Of a stretch of DNA of 64,000 nt, positions 1-8,336 are shown piece after piece; position 1 is the first letter of the stretch; the number at the start of each line of letters is the position of its first letter. The position numbers were made by a program, and so were the translations under genes. Source of the DNA: Nonomuraea polychroma (lineage in GTDB: Bacteria > Actinomycetota > Actinomycetes > Streptosporangiales > Streptosporangiaceae); NCBI RefSeq assembly GCF_004011505.1, contig NZ_SAUN01000001.1, positions 3,162,001 to 3,226,000 on the forward strand, read 5' to 3'. Under the pieces are notes generated by a model that worked only from the letters and a program-made list of their open reading frames with translations, made no database searches and was not told the origin of the DNA.

Positions 1-782
1 ACCGGATCAACGGCTGGTTCCTGCTGCCGCGCGGCGCGGACGGGCCGGTGCCGTGCGTGATGCACTACATCGGCTACAGCGGCGGCCGCGGGTTCCCCAA
101 GGATCACCTGTTGTGGCCCGCGGCCGGGTACGCGGTGTTGGTGATGGAGACGCGCGGTCACGGCGGCGGCAACGTGGGCAGCCCGGGCGTCACCGGCGAC
201 CCGCACGGCAGCGCCAATCCGCAGGCGCCCGGCATGATGACCCGGGGCATCCTCGACCCGGAGGACTACTACTACCGGCGGGTCTTCACCGACGCCGTCC
301 GGGCCGTGGACGCGGCGATCGAGCACCCGGCGGTCGACGGGAGCCGCATCGTGGTCTCGGGCGGTAGCCAGGGCGGCGGCATCGCCCAGGCCACGGCCGC
401 GCTGCACCCGGCCGTCAAGGCGGCGCTCATCGACGTGCCGTTCCTGACCCACTTCCGGCGGGCGGTCGAGATCACCGGGCGCGACCCGTACCAGGAGCTG
501 GTCAGGTTCCTGGCGACCCGCAGGGACAGCGCCGAGCAGGTGTTCCGCACGCTGGCGTACTTCGACGGCATCAACTTCGCCGCCCGCGGCCGGGTGCCCG
601 CGTTGTACTCCGTCGCGCTGATGGACGACGTGTGCCCGCCGTCGACGGTGTTCGCCGCGTACAACCACTGGCAGGGCCCCAAGGAGATCACCGTCTGGCC
701 CTGGAACAACCACGAAGGCGGCGGCGGCTTCCAGTCCGAGGAGCAGCTGCGTTACTTGCACAAGCTGCTCTCCGGCAGCTGA
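1..782 (+). CDS. Acetyl xylan esterase / cephalosporin-C deacetylase-type alpha/beta hydrolase (5' end missing)
   Basis: The reading frame is already open at the window edge, so the N-terminus lies outside. The visible part begins RINGWFLLP, the usual start of the core in acetyl xylan esterases of the AXE1 type, which remove O-acetyl groups from xylan or related acetylated substrates. The catalytic serine sits in GGSQGGG (Ser codon near 366), an acid residue in the MDDVCPP segment and the histidine in the NNHEGG segment close to the C-terminus, in the order expected for the triad. No signal peptide can be judged because the start is absent. Family assignment is firm; the actual ester substrate is not visible. 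A perfect hairpin follows the stop. Confidence 0.85.
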   Translation, partial: RINGWFLLPRGADGPVPCVMHYIGYSGGRGFPKDHLLWPAAGYAVLVMETRGHGGGNVGSPGVTGDPHGSANPQAPGMMTRGILDPEDYYYRRVFTDAVRAVDAAIEHPAVDGSRIVVSGGSQGGGIAQATAALHPAVKAALIDVPFLTHFRRAVEITGRDPYQELVRFLATRRDSAEQVFRTLAYFDGINFAARGRVPALYSVALMDDVCPPSTVFAAYNHWQGPKEITVWPWNNHEGGGGFQSEEQLRYLHKLLSGS

Positions 783-791
783 GCGGGGCCT

Positions 792-818
792 CCGCCGCGG
801 CCTGGCCGGCCGCGGCGG
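792..818. terminator. GC-rich hairpin after the esterase gene
   Basis: Perfect 11-bp inverted repeat (CCGCCGCGGCC at 792-802, GGCCGCGGCGG at 808-818) with a 5-nt loop, between convergent genes. There is no U-tract, which is common for actinomycete terminators. Confidence 0.5.
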
Positions 819-834
819 GGGCGCCCGTGTCGTC

Positions 835-1122
835 TCAGGCCGTCTGGTCGGTGACCAGGAATGACACGCTTCCCTGGTCATCGGCTCCGGCGTCGAGAGC
901 TTTGTCCTCCAGTACGGTTGCGGCAACGGGGTCCAGGTAGACCCGCGCTCCCTCGGCTTCCACGATCGCATCGGCCGGCTCGGGCGCGGTGGCCAGCGAA
1001 AGAGTGAGCGAACTCGCGCCCTCGCCCTGCGACGAGATGCGAATTCCGCTCTGGGCCGCATCCGGGGCGGACGCGGTCAAATCGCGAATCGCCTGGGCTG
1101 CGTTGGCTGTCAGGGTGAGCAC
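835..1122 (-). CDS. HesB/IscA-like (A-type scaffold fold) protein lacking cysteines
   Basis: A 95-aa protein that starts at GTG with a strong AGGAGG-type ribosome site just upstream. The N-terminus (MLTLTANAAQAIRDL) and the later GARVYLDPVA segment follow the HesB/IscA beta-rich scaffold fold. True A-type carriers hold iron or Fe-S with one Cys near residue 35 and a C-terminal Cys-Gly-Cys; this protein contains no cysteine at all, so it cannot ligate a cluster in the usual way. It belongs to the actinobacterial group often annotated simply as 'Fe-S cluster assembly protein HesB'. Its function is unknown; a role in cluster assembly should not be assumed. It is convergent with the esterase and divergent from the methyltransferase. 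Confidence 0.7.
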   Translation of the reverse strand: MLTLTANAAQAIRDLTASAPDAAQSGIRISSQGEGASSLTLSLATAPEPADAIVEAEGARVYLDPVAATVLEDKALDAGADDQGSVSFLVTDQTA

Positions 1123-1271
1123 TACGGCTCCTCCTCACGGTCGACGTTCAGGAGTTGGCTGCCCTGCCCGCTTATTCAGCGCCCAACCCTTTTCGGCTCG
1201 TTCTTTACCAACAATTCTTACGCGATCTTGCGCGGGTAGGGCCCTGTCCGGCGCATGTGGACAATGGGGAC

Positions 1272-2408
1272 ATGGACTTCGCGACGCAGAGGGAAGCCAT
1301 GGTGGCGTTGCTGCGGGAGCGTCAGGACGTCAGCGAGCCCGTGGCCGCGGCCATGCGTGACGTGCCGCGCCATCTCTTCGTGCCCGGCGTCGGCCCGGAG
1401 GACGCCTATCTCGACAAGCCCATCGTGACCAAGCGCGACCCCGAGGGCCGGCCGATCAGCTCCTCGTCGCAGCCCGCCATCATGGCCACCATGCTCGACC
1501 AGCTCGCCGTGGCGCCCGGGCACCGGGTGCTGGAGATCGGCGCGGGCACCGGCTACAACGCCGCGCTGCTGGCCCGCCTCGCCGGTCCCGAGGGGCGGGT
1601 CGTGAGCGTCGACATCGACGAGGACCTCGTCGGCGCCGCCAGGGAGCACCTGGCGGCCGCGGGGGAGACCCGGGTGGAGGTGGTGTGCGCGGGCGGGGCC
1701 GCGGGCCATCCCGAGCTGGCCCCGTACGATCGGTTGATCGCCACGGTCGGCGTCTGGGACCTGGCTCCTGCCTGGCTGGCGCAGCTGCGGCCGGACGGGC
1801 GGCTGGTGGTGCCGCTCGACCTGCGCGGCGTCCAGGTGTCTGTGGCCATGGAACGCGACGACGGGCACTGGGTCAGCCGGTCGGTGGCGCCGTGCGGGTT
1901 CATGCGGATGCGCGGGCCGTTCGCCGGACCCGAGGTGATCATCATGCTGCGGCAGGACCCCGAGCTGATGTTGATGCTTCCCGGGCCGCGCCATCTCGGC
2001 GACGTGGGAGCCGCGCTCGACGCCGTGCCCACGGAGATCACCACCAAGGTGGAGGAGCCCGCTCCTGTGCCCGTGATCGGCATGGGCATGTCCTTGTGGC
2101 TGGCCCTGCACGAGCCGCGCTGGTGCGCGCTGAGCGGCCAGACGGCCGCAGGGTGGACGATGAGCGCCGGCATCGTCGAGGGCGACAGCATCGCCGTGCT
2201 GGCGGCCGAGGACTTCTTGGTCGCCCGCGGTCACGGCGCCGCCGGCGCCAGGCTGGCGGCCGAGCTTGCCGGACAGGTCGCGGCCTGGGACGCGGCGGGC
2301 CGCCCGGATGCGGGCGACCTGCGGGTGAAGGCCTACCCGGGGCAGGTGGAAGCCGAGGGGATCGTCATCCGCAAGCAGCACACCACCCTGGAGCTGAGCT
2401 TCGGCTGA
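1272..2408 (+). CDS. PIMT-like SAM-dependent methyltransferase with C-terminal extension
   Basis: The start at ATG 1272 is chosen because a GGGGAC ribosome site precedes it and the family begins here; the frame stays open upstream. The protein is 378 aa, against about 210 aa for classical protein-L-isoaspartate O-methyltransferase (Pcm). PRHLFVP (about residue 36), the ISSSSQPA substrate loop (about 64) and the SAM-binding LEIGAGTGYNAAL (about 86) are all present and typical of Pcm. The last about 170 residues form an actinobacterial-type extension with no motif I recognise. It may repair isoaspartyl residues, or modify a peptide, since related long PIMT-like enzymes act in RiPP pathways; no precursor peptide is visible beside it. 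It appears monocistronic. Confidence 0.82.
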   Translation: MDFATQREAMVALLRERQDVSEPVAAAMRDVPRHLFVPGVGPEDAYLDKPIVTKRDPEGRPISSSSQPAIMATMLDQLAVAPGHRVLEIGAGTGYNAALLARLAGPEGRVVSVDIDEDLVGAAREHLAAAGETRVEVVCAGGAAGHPELAPYDRLIATVGVWDLAPAWLAQLRPDGRLVVPLDLRGVQVSVAMERDDGHWVSRSVAPCGFMRMRGPFAGPEVIIMLRQDPELMLMLPGPRHLGDVGAALDAVPTEITTKVEEPAPVPVIGMGMSLWLALHEPRWCALSGQTAAGWTMSAGIVEGDSIAVLAAEDFLVARGHGAAGARLAAELAGQVAAWDAAGRPDAGDLRVKAYPGQVEAEGIVIRKQHTTLELSFG

Positions 2409-2557
2409 CCGCCGACGCCGAGATCGCGGCCGCCGGCCTCGCATGCGTCCTCGGCAGGCGCAGGTGAACGCGCCCGGGTCATCGGAATGCCCGGGCCGCC
2501 ATCGAGCCAGAGCTACTCTGTGTAGTGGATCAATAGCATCACGTCATAGGAACACCC

Positions 2558-3088
2558 ATGCGTACACGCCTGACCCTGTTGCTGGCCGCCGTCGTGCTGG
2601 CCGGATGCGCCGAGGTCCCGACCAACACCGCGGCCGTGGCGCCGAAGACCGACGCGCAGCCGTCCGAGCAGGACATGGCCTGGATGCGGACCATCCACCA
2701 GGGCAACATCGCCGAGATCCAGGCGGGCCGGCTGGCGCAGGGCAAGGGCAGCACGAAGCGGATCAAGTCGATCGGCAAGATGCTCGTCAAGGACCACACC
2801 GACTTCGACGTCAAGGTCGCCCAGGTGGCCACGCAACTCGGCATCCAGCTGCCCAAGTCGATCTCCGCCGATCAGCGGGACGAGATCCTCCAGTTGCGGG
2901 ACGCGATCGGCAGGGACTTCGATCAGGAGTTCCTCGCGACCATGACCAACGAGCACATGGCCGCGATCGCGGCCACCAAGACGGAGATCTCCCGAGGGTC
3001 GTCCCAAGCGGTCGTCGCCCTGGCCAAGGCCGCGGCGCCCAAGCTCGAGCAACACTTGTCCGTGCTGCGCGGCGCCCATGGCGAGTGA
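2558..3088 (+). CDS. DUF4142 lipoprotein
   Basis: 176 aa. The N-terminus has a short positive region, a hydrophobic stretch and the lipobox LAGC (Cys about residue 17), so it should be lipid-anchored outside the membrane. The rest is a helical DUF4142 domain: the QDMAWMRTIHQGNIAEI start, KDHTDFD in the middle and a second helix pair around FDQEFLATMTNEHMAAI. DUF4142 has a ferritin-like four-helix arrangement; its function is unknown. It lies 69 bp upstream of the PRC-barrel gene on the same strand, so the two may be cotranscribed. Confidence 0.85.
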   Translation: MRTRLTLLLAAVVLAGCAEVPTNTAAVAPKTDAQPSEQDMAWMRTIHQGNIAEIQAGRLAQGKGSTKRIKSIGKMLVKDHTDFDVKVAQVATQLGIQLPKSISADQRDEILQLRDAIGRDFDQEFLATMTNEHMAAIAATKTEISRGSSQAVVALAKAAAPKLEQHLSVLRGAHGE

Positions 3089-3157
3089 GTGTGCAGGTAG
3101 GCGATATGGGGTATTTGTCGCGGTTGGGGCCAGGGTCAATGCTTCGGGGGGATCATC

Positions 3158-3514
3158 GTGACCGTGCACACCGAGATTCGCAACCTGCTCGAATGCCATG
3201 TCGTCGGCCCTGACGGGGAGCCGATCGGGGAAGTCGGCCAGGTCTACCTCAATGAGCGCACCGAGGAGCCCGAGTGGGTGACCGTGCGTACGGGGTTCCT
3301 CGGGATGAGGCAGCCCTTCGTGCCACTGGCCGGCAGCCGTCGCACGGGTCACGAGATCCAGGTCCCCTTCGATCGGCAGACGATTCGCGGAGCCCCGCAC
3401 ATCGACGTCGACGGGCGCCTGACCGCGGCTGAGGAGATGGAGCTCTACCGCTACTACGGAATGGGGCTGAGCGTTCCGGAGCAGCGCACCGGAGGCCACG
3501 ACACCACGCTTTAG
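3158..3514 (+). CDS. PRC-barrel domain protein
   Basis: 118 aa, GTG start with a GGGGGGA ribosome site about 10 nt upstream. The sequence RNLLECHVVGPDGEPIGEVGQVYLNERTE and the following EPEWVTVRTG and FVPLAGS segments match the small six-stranded PRC-barrel found in RimM and in photosynthetic reaction-centre H subunits. The tail PHIDVDGRLTAAEEMELYRYYGM is typical of stand-alone actinobacterial PRC proteins, which are often tied to general stress responses. No transmembrane segment. Binding partner unknown. Confidence 0.85.
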   Translation: MTVHTEIRNLLECHVVGPDGEPIGEVGQVYLNERTEEPEWVTVRTGFLGMRQPFVPLAGSRRTGHEIQVPFDRQTIRGAPHIDVDGRLTAAEEMELYRYYGMGLSVPEQRTGGHDTTL

Positions 3515-3946
3515 GCCGTCGGCCCGGGCGGCGGGGTGTCGATTGGTAGGAATCCGGTCTAGTGACGAATCACTATCGATCAGGTAAGCCGCGGCCGCCG
3601 GCAGTGCTCCCGTAGCAGGTGAGGGCCGCCTCCGGCCTGTGCAGCGCCAGCCGGCGCCGGCTGGTATTGAGCCGCATGGCCCCGACCGCATCGCCGCAGC
3701 TTGCTCGTCACCTGTCCTCCACGCCGCCCGAACCGTACGGACTCCAGGGCATTCGCGGCCGTAGCACCGGATCGACCTGCGGGAAGCCGCACGTTCACCC
3801 GCAACCTGTCTCCGTGGCGAGGGATCCATACCGTATCTGTTAAGTGGCAGTTGACAGAAAACCGCCCGCTGCCCACGATCAGAGCGGCACCATTAAGTGT
3901 GAATTTACGGAGATCCAAACGGCCCTCGGGTCAGGAGGTGGCTCAG
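3515..3946. other. 432-bp intergenic region
   Basis: I see no convincing gene here. The frame of the next gene is open through most of it, but codon content looks non-coding and the AGGAGG ribosome site sits at 3933-3938. A TTGACA hexamer at 3850-3855 is the best promoter-like element; no matching -10 is clear. Confidence 0.4.
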
Positions 3947-4849
3947 ATGAGCATCGAGCCAAGGGCGAAAGTGGCCCCAGAGCGAGTGCTGCCTGTCTGG
4001 GAAGGCTCGGTGCCCGTGGCTCCGGCGCATACAGGCGTGGTCCGGCGGATCTGCGCCAGAGTCGCGCCTGACGGCATGGACATCGGCGTCGGCGAGCTGC
4101 CCCCGGGCGGCCTGCAGGTGTGGATCGACACCCCGGCGCCGCCCGCCCAGCAGGAGGCCTGGGTGCTCTACCACCGCATGGCCCGAGAGGTCTCCCTGGT
4201 CGGCTGGCACTGCGAGGCCGACCAGGACCGGCTGCTGGTGCTCGGCTGGAGCGCGGCCTGCCTGCACAACCGCGTGCGCCTGCTGCAGAGCGGCCTGCGC
4301 CGCCTGTCCGACTTCGAGCACACCGCCCAGCGGGCCGTGCAGCTCGAGGGACAGAGCCCGGACGACCAGCCCGCCGCCCAGGTCGTGGCCGCCACGTGCG
4401 CCTCGATCGAGCGGCGGCTGCGCTGGCCCGAGCGGCTGGCCGAGCTCGAGGGCTTCGAGCGCAGCTCGGGACTGCCCCACCTGCAGCTGCTCCTGGCCCA
4501 GGTCATCGGCCTGGAGGCCAAAGTGGCGAAGGCCTGCGAAGAGCACCTCGTCATGGCACGGGTGCTGGCCAGGTCCGTCTGCGAGCAGTACGCGCGGCAC
4601 TCCGACCTGCGCCGCGCGCAACGAGACGTGCTGGCCGAGTCCCGCCGCTGGGTGCACGCCAGCTCCATGATCCGTGGCTCGGCCGCACGGCCGAACTCCA
4701 CCGGCGGCGGCCGCCCCCACATGGGGCTGGCGGAGCGCCGGATCGCCGCGAGCGTCATCAACCACGGCGTGCCGGAGCTCGCGCGGGCCACCCCCGCGGC
4801 CGTCACTCCAAGGGCCGGACACCCCGGCCACGAGGAGGACGCACGCTGA
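3947..4849 (+). CDS. Conserved-looking protein of unknown function, first gene of a putative operon
   Basis: 300 aa. ATG 3947 is chosen because AGGAGG lies 8-9 nt upstream. I do not recognise a family. The N-terminal 60 residues contain an ICARVAPDGMDIGVGELPPGGLQVWIDTP segment likely to be beta-rich; residues 65-240 are strongly helical with many Leu, Arg and Glu and could form a helical bundle; the final 50 residues look disordered. There is no signal peptide or membrane segment. An 88-aa gene follows after 69 nt and a flavin oxidase after that, so it probably belongs to the same unit. Split into quotable parts only: RICARVAPDGMD and GELPPGGLQVW are its most distinctive strings. Confidence 0.65.
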   Translation: MSIEPRAKVAPERVLPVWEGSVPVAPAHTGVVRRICARVAPDGMDIGVGELPPGGLQVWIDTPAPPAQQEAWVLYHRMAREVSLVGWHCEADQDRLLVLGWSAACLHNRVRLLQSGLRRLSDFEHTAQRAVQLEGQSPDDQPAAQVVAATCASIERRLRWPERLAELEGFERSSGLPHLQLLLAQVIGLEAKVAKACEEHLVMARVLARSVCEQYARHSDLRRAQRDVLAESRRWVHASSMIRGSAARPNSTGGGRPHMGLAERRIAASVINHGVPELARATPAAVTPRAGHPGHEEDAR

Positions 4850-4918
4850 CCCAGACGCCGCTCAACGGCGAGCGGCCGCCCGGAAACCCATATCTCATCC
4901 GGTAGGAGACCTCCCGCC

Positions 4919-5185
4919 ATGCGAACCCCCCCGCACCTGCCCGGCCGCACCAGGCACGAGTCCCGCGACACCGACACCATCCGCCCGCGGCGTCACCCCT
5001 ACGCGCTGCACGAGGTCCCCGTACAGTCCCCGCCGCGCGCGAGCTCCGCGAGCTCCGGCACCCGCGACATCCCCGACGCCGACCCCGCCACCGACGTGTA
5101 CGTCGAGCAGCGGCTGCGCGGCATCAGGGAGATGTCCAACCAGGCCATCGGCTCCATTGACGACCTGCTCCAGCACACCGCCTAG
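4919..5185 (+). CDS. 88-aa protein of unknown function
   Basis: ATG start with the ribosome site TAGGAGAC 8-10 nt upstream, which makes translation credible. The first 55 residues are rich in Pro, Arg, Ser and His and probably unstructured; residues 56-88 (EQRLRGIREMSNQAI and on to DLLQHTA) look like an amphipathic helix. It sits 24 nt before the flavin oxidase start. A precursor-peptide or a small partner-protein role would fit a biosynthetic setting, but there is no recognisable leader/core boundary and no cysteines, so neither can be claimed. Confidence 0.6.
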   Translation: MRTPPHLPGRTRHESRDTDTIRPRRHPYALHEVPVQSPPRASSASSGTRDIPDADPATDVYVEQRLRGIREMSNQAIGSIDDLLQHTA

Positions 5186-5209
5186 CCCGTGGAAAGCCTG
5201 AGGAGAGAC

Positions 5210-6610
5210 ATGCAGGAGCTAACGCGAGTGGAGCTGGTGCCGCGTGACGTCGGAGGCCACCAGCCTCGCTCCCTAGCGGGCACCGAGGCGCCGCGCACCC
5301 TCGACGAGGTACGCGCCCTCGTACGCAAGGCCATGACGACCAGGCACCGTCTCTACCCGATCAGCACCGGCAGGAACTGGGGGATGGGCTCGGCCATGCC
5401 GGTCACCGACGACAACGTCGTCGTCGACCTGAGCGGCATGAACCGGATCCGCAGCCTCGACCTGGAGGCCGGATTCGCCGTCATCGAGCCCGGCGTCACG
5501 CAGGCGCAGCTCGCCGCGGTGCTGCGCGACACCCCGTGGATGCTCAACGTCACCAACTCCTGTGCCGACACCTCCGTCGTCGGCAACGCGCTCGACCGCG
5601 GCGACGGCACCTTCCGCTCCCGCGTCCACGACGTGGCCGGGCTGGAGGCCGTGCTGGCCGACGGCAGCGTGGTCACCACCGGCGGCCTCGACCCGTCCGG
5701 CCGCTACCACGGCCGGGTCGCCGGCCCCGACCTGACGGCCGCGTTCGTCCAGCACAACCTGGGCATCGTCACCGCCATGGCGGTCGCGCTGGTGCCGCGC
5801 CCCCAGACCGTCGGCCTGGTGCACGGCCGCATCCCCCGAGACCAGGTCGGCGTCGCGCTCGACGCGATCGCCGGCTTCCTGCGCCGCGGCAACCCCGCGG
5901 ACGGGATGTTGCGCGTGCGCGAGCTGGCACTCGTCCCGAGCCACGGCGACTGGATGTTGCCCAAAGGCGCCGACCCCGGCCTGTTCAGCATCATGGGGCC
6001 GCTGTTCGGCAGCGACGCCGCAGTAGAGCTGGCCGAGGAGCTGCTGCGCAAGGCGCTGGTCGAGGTCGAGGGCGCGGAGGCGCTGCGGGTCCTCGACGCC
6101 GCCGAGGTGCGGCCCGGCGACCCGCTGTACGCCAGGTCGCTCATGGCGCAGGGCATCCCCACGTGCCTGGGCGTACGCAACGCGCTCGGCGTCAGCTCCT
6201 GCGACCAGATCGACGAAGGCCGGATGGGCTTTCTGGCGCTGATGCCGCTGATGCCGACGCACGCGCGCAAGACCGAGCAGATCGTGGCCGCCCTGCAGAC
6301 GGCCGTGGACGCGCACACCACCGCCCTCATGGTCGAGTGGAACCTCGTCAGCAAGCACATGGCCAACGGCGTCATCCAGATCTTCTTCGACCGCGGCGCG
6401 CCGGAGGCCCCCTACCGGGCGCACCAGCTCCGCAACGACGGCAACTGCCTGCTGCGCGGGCACGGCTGCGCGATCTACCGCTCCGACATCGACCACGCCG
6501 CGGCCGACGTCTGGTCCGAGACCAGCACCGCCAGCCTCGGCATGCTCCACCGGCTCAAGACGGCGCTCGACCCGGACGGCCTGCTCTCACCCGGCCGTTA
6601 CGGCGCCTGA
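5210..6610 (+). CDS. VAO/PCMH-type FAD-linked oxidase
   Basis: 466 aa from ATG 5210, chosen over the in-frame GTG 5189 because GGAG lies just upstream of the ATG (4-nt spacing, rather short). The N-terminal half carries the FAD-binding type-4 fold: PISTGRNWGMGSAMP (FAD pyrophosphate loop, about residue 50), VIEPGVTQAQL and the TSVVGNALDRG segment. The C-terminal half ends with LKTALDPDGLLSPGRYG, typical of p-cresol methylhydroxylase/vanillyl-alcohol oxidase relatives that oxidise phenols or alcohols. The site of covalent flavin attachment is not obvious. Upstream small proteins and a downstream exporter suggest a biosynthetic or detoxifying oxidation; substrate unknown. Confidence 0.85.
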   Translation: MQELTRVELVPRDVGGHQPRSLAGTEAPRTLDEVRALVRKAMTTRHRLYPISTGRNWGMGSAMPVTDDNVVVDLSGMNRIRSLDLEAGFAVIEPGVTQAQLAAVLRDTPWMLNVTNSCADTSVVGNALDRGDGTFRSRVHDVAGLEAVLADGSVVTTGGLDPSGRYHGRVAGPDLTAAFVQHNLGIVTAMAVALVPRPQTVGLVHGRIPRDQVGVALDAIAGFLRRGNPADGMLRVRELALVPSHGDWMLPKGADPGLFSIMGPLFGSDAAVELAEELLRKALVEVEGAEALRVLDAAEVRPGDPLYARSLMAQGIPTCLGVRNALGVSSCDQIDEGRMGFLALMPLMPTHARKTEQIVAALQTAVDAHTTALMVEWNLVSKHMANGVIQIFFDRGAPEAPYRAHQLRNDGNCLLRGHGCAIYRSDIDHAAADVWSETSTASLGMLHRLKTALDPDGLLSPGRYGA

Positions 6611-6723
6611 CCCCGTCGGGCCTGAAAACGACTCGGGCCTGAAAACGACATGTCCATCCCCGTCGGTCGCACAGCCGGAGTGTGCCGGCCGGCGGAGACC
6701 ACTCATGGCTTGGAGGTGACCAC

Positions 6724-8310
6724 GTGCGTTCGTCACCGGCACGGGGGACGAGCACGACCGGCGTGAGCCGCCGCCACGCGGTGATGCTGCGGCTGGTCGG
6801 CGCGGGTGTCATGTTCACGGTGATGGCCGACACCACGGCCACCACCCTGGCGGTCGGGGTGTTGCGGTACACGCCGGCAGGCGCCGGCATGCCCCTCGGC
6901 GACCTGGTCTGGCTGACCAGTGCGGCGTTCATCCCGATCGCGGCGCTGCTGGCCACGGCCGGCCGCTGGGCCGACCTGTGCGGCCGCCGCCGAGTGCTGG
7001 CCGTCGGGCTGGTGGTGTTCGTGCTGGGCGGCATCGCCGCCGTCACCGTGGAGTCCTGGTCGCTCGTGCTGGCCGCGCGGGCCGTGCAGGGCGCGGGCGC
7101 CGCGGCCATGATCCCGGCCAGCCTCGGGCTGCTGCTCGGGGAGCTGCCGGAGTCGCAGCGGCGCGGCGCGATCGCGCTGTGGAGCTCCGCCTCGGGGCTC
7201 GGCTGCCTGCTCATGCAGGCGGGCGGCGGCTGGCTGGCCGCCACCGTGGGCTGGCGGTCCCTGTTCGTGCCGGACGTCGTGATCGGCGTCGTCCTCCTGA
7301 TCGCCTGCTTCGGCATTCCGTCGGGCCGGCGCCCCGGCGCCCGGGGACTGCCGGACGTGCTCGGCGCGTGGTTGCTCGCGGCCGGGATCGCGGTCGTCGT
7401 GCTGGCCATCTCCAAGGCCATGGCCTGGGGGATGGACGTGGTGTGGCTGGCGCTCGCCGCCCTCCTCCTGCTCGGCGGGGCGCTCGCGCAGGCCAGGCAT
7501 CACCGCCTGCCGGCCATCGACCTGGTGTTGTGGCGGCGTCCCAAGTTCGTCTGGGGCTGGCTGGCCACCTGGGGGTTCGGCGCGCTGTCGTACGGGCTGC
7601 TGACCGTCCAGCCGCTGTACCTGCTCCACCTCGGCTACCCGATGCTCGAGGTGGCCATGTGGCTGACGCCCACGTCGGTGGCCGTCGTCGTGACGAGCTT
7701 CCTGGCCGGAAAGGTCGTCAAGCGGATCGGCGCGTACGGCCTCATCTACGCCGGCTCCCTGCTCTGCGGCGGCGCGTGCGTGCTGGTGCTCACGCAGGTC
7801 GGGCCCACCGTCTGGGGACTGGTCGCCAGTGTCGTGCTGGGCATGGGCGTCGGCGCGCTGGCGCCGGGCACCTCCATGGCCACCACCCTGGCCGCCCGCC
7901 CCCAGCAGTACGCCTCCGCCGTCGGCGCGGCCACCATGGCCCGCATGGTCGGCGGGGCCGTCGGCATCGCCGTCGTATCGGTCGTCATCGACCACCCCTT
8001 CGCGGCCGGACCCTTCGCGGGCCCCTTCGCCGGCCTGGCCGGCGCGCTGGCGATCTGCGTGGCGATCTCGGTCCTGATGGGCGCGCTGGCCCTCACGAAG
8101 ATCACCCGGCTCCGCCCGGACCCCGGCGACGTCATGATCAAGGTGCCGCGCCGGATGCTGCTGGAGTTGCGGATGACCCTCGCCACCGTCGCGGCGGAGG
8201 CGGACGCGTTGCTGCCTGTCGAGACCCGCACACCCCCCATGGACCACATCCCGCGGCCGCGGGCGGCCGAGGCCGGACCGCTCGCCGGCACCCGCGGGAA
8301 TCCGAACTAG
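6724..8310 (+). CDS. MFS drug exporter, DHA2 (14-TM) family
   Basis: 528 aa. GTG 6724 is chosen: GGAGGTGACC ends 3-6 nt upstream. About 14 hydrophobic segments are visible. The motif-A-like loop GRWADLCGRRRVLAVG lies after TM2, and ARAVQGAGAAAMIPASLGLLLG is the motif-C region typical of EmrB/QacA antiporters that expel drugs with proton influx. The C-terminal 60 residues are cytoplasmic and Pro-rich. It is 26 nt upstream of the flavin monooxygenase, so the two are probably cotranscribed, and it may export the product of that set. Confidence 0.88.
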   Translation: MRSSPARGTSTTGVSRRHAVMLRLVGAGVMFTVMADTTATTLAVGVLRYTPAGAGMPLGDLVWLTSAAFIPIAALLATAGRWADLCGRRRVLAVGLVVFVLGGIAAVTVESWSLVLAARAVQGAGAAAMIPASLGLLLGELPESQRRGAIALWSSASGLGCLLMQAGGGWLAATVGWRSLFVPDVVIGVVLLIACFGIPSGRRPGARGLPDVLGAWLLAAGIAVVVLAISKAMAWGMDVVWLALAALLLLGGALAQARHHRLPAIDLVLWRRPKFVWGWLATWGFGALSYGLLTVQPLYLLHLGYPMLEVAMWLTPTSVAVVVTSFLAGKVVKRIGAYGLIYAGSLLCGGACVLVLTQVGPTVWGLVASVVLGMGVGALAPGTSMATTLAARPQQYASAVGAATMARMVGGAVGIAVVSVVIDHPFAAGPFAGPFAGLAGALAICVAISVLMGALALTKITRLRPDPGDVMIKVPRRMLLELRMTLATVAAEADALLPVETRTPPMDHIPRPRAAEAGPLAGTRGNPN

Positions 8311-8336
8311 TTCGAACCACCGAAAGGGCTCTCGTC

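Noticed and set aside
3905..4831. Long open frame antisense to the unknown 300-aa gene
   Set aside because: Arises from GC-rich third positions; no ribosome site, and the sense frame has a proper AGGAGG and a defined end.
4919..5185. 88-aa protein as a RiPP precursor
   Set aside because: No leader/core pattern, no Cys/Ser/Thr-rich core and no recognised RiPP maturase nearby; kept only as an unknown gene.
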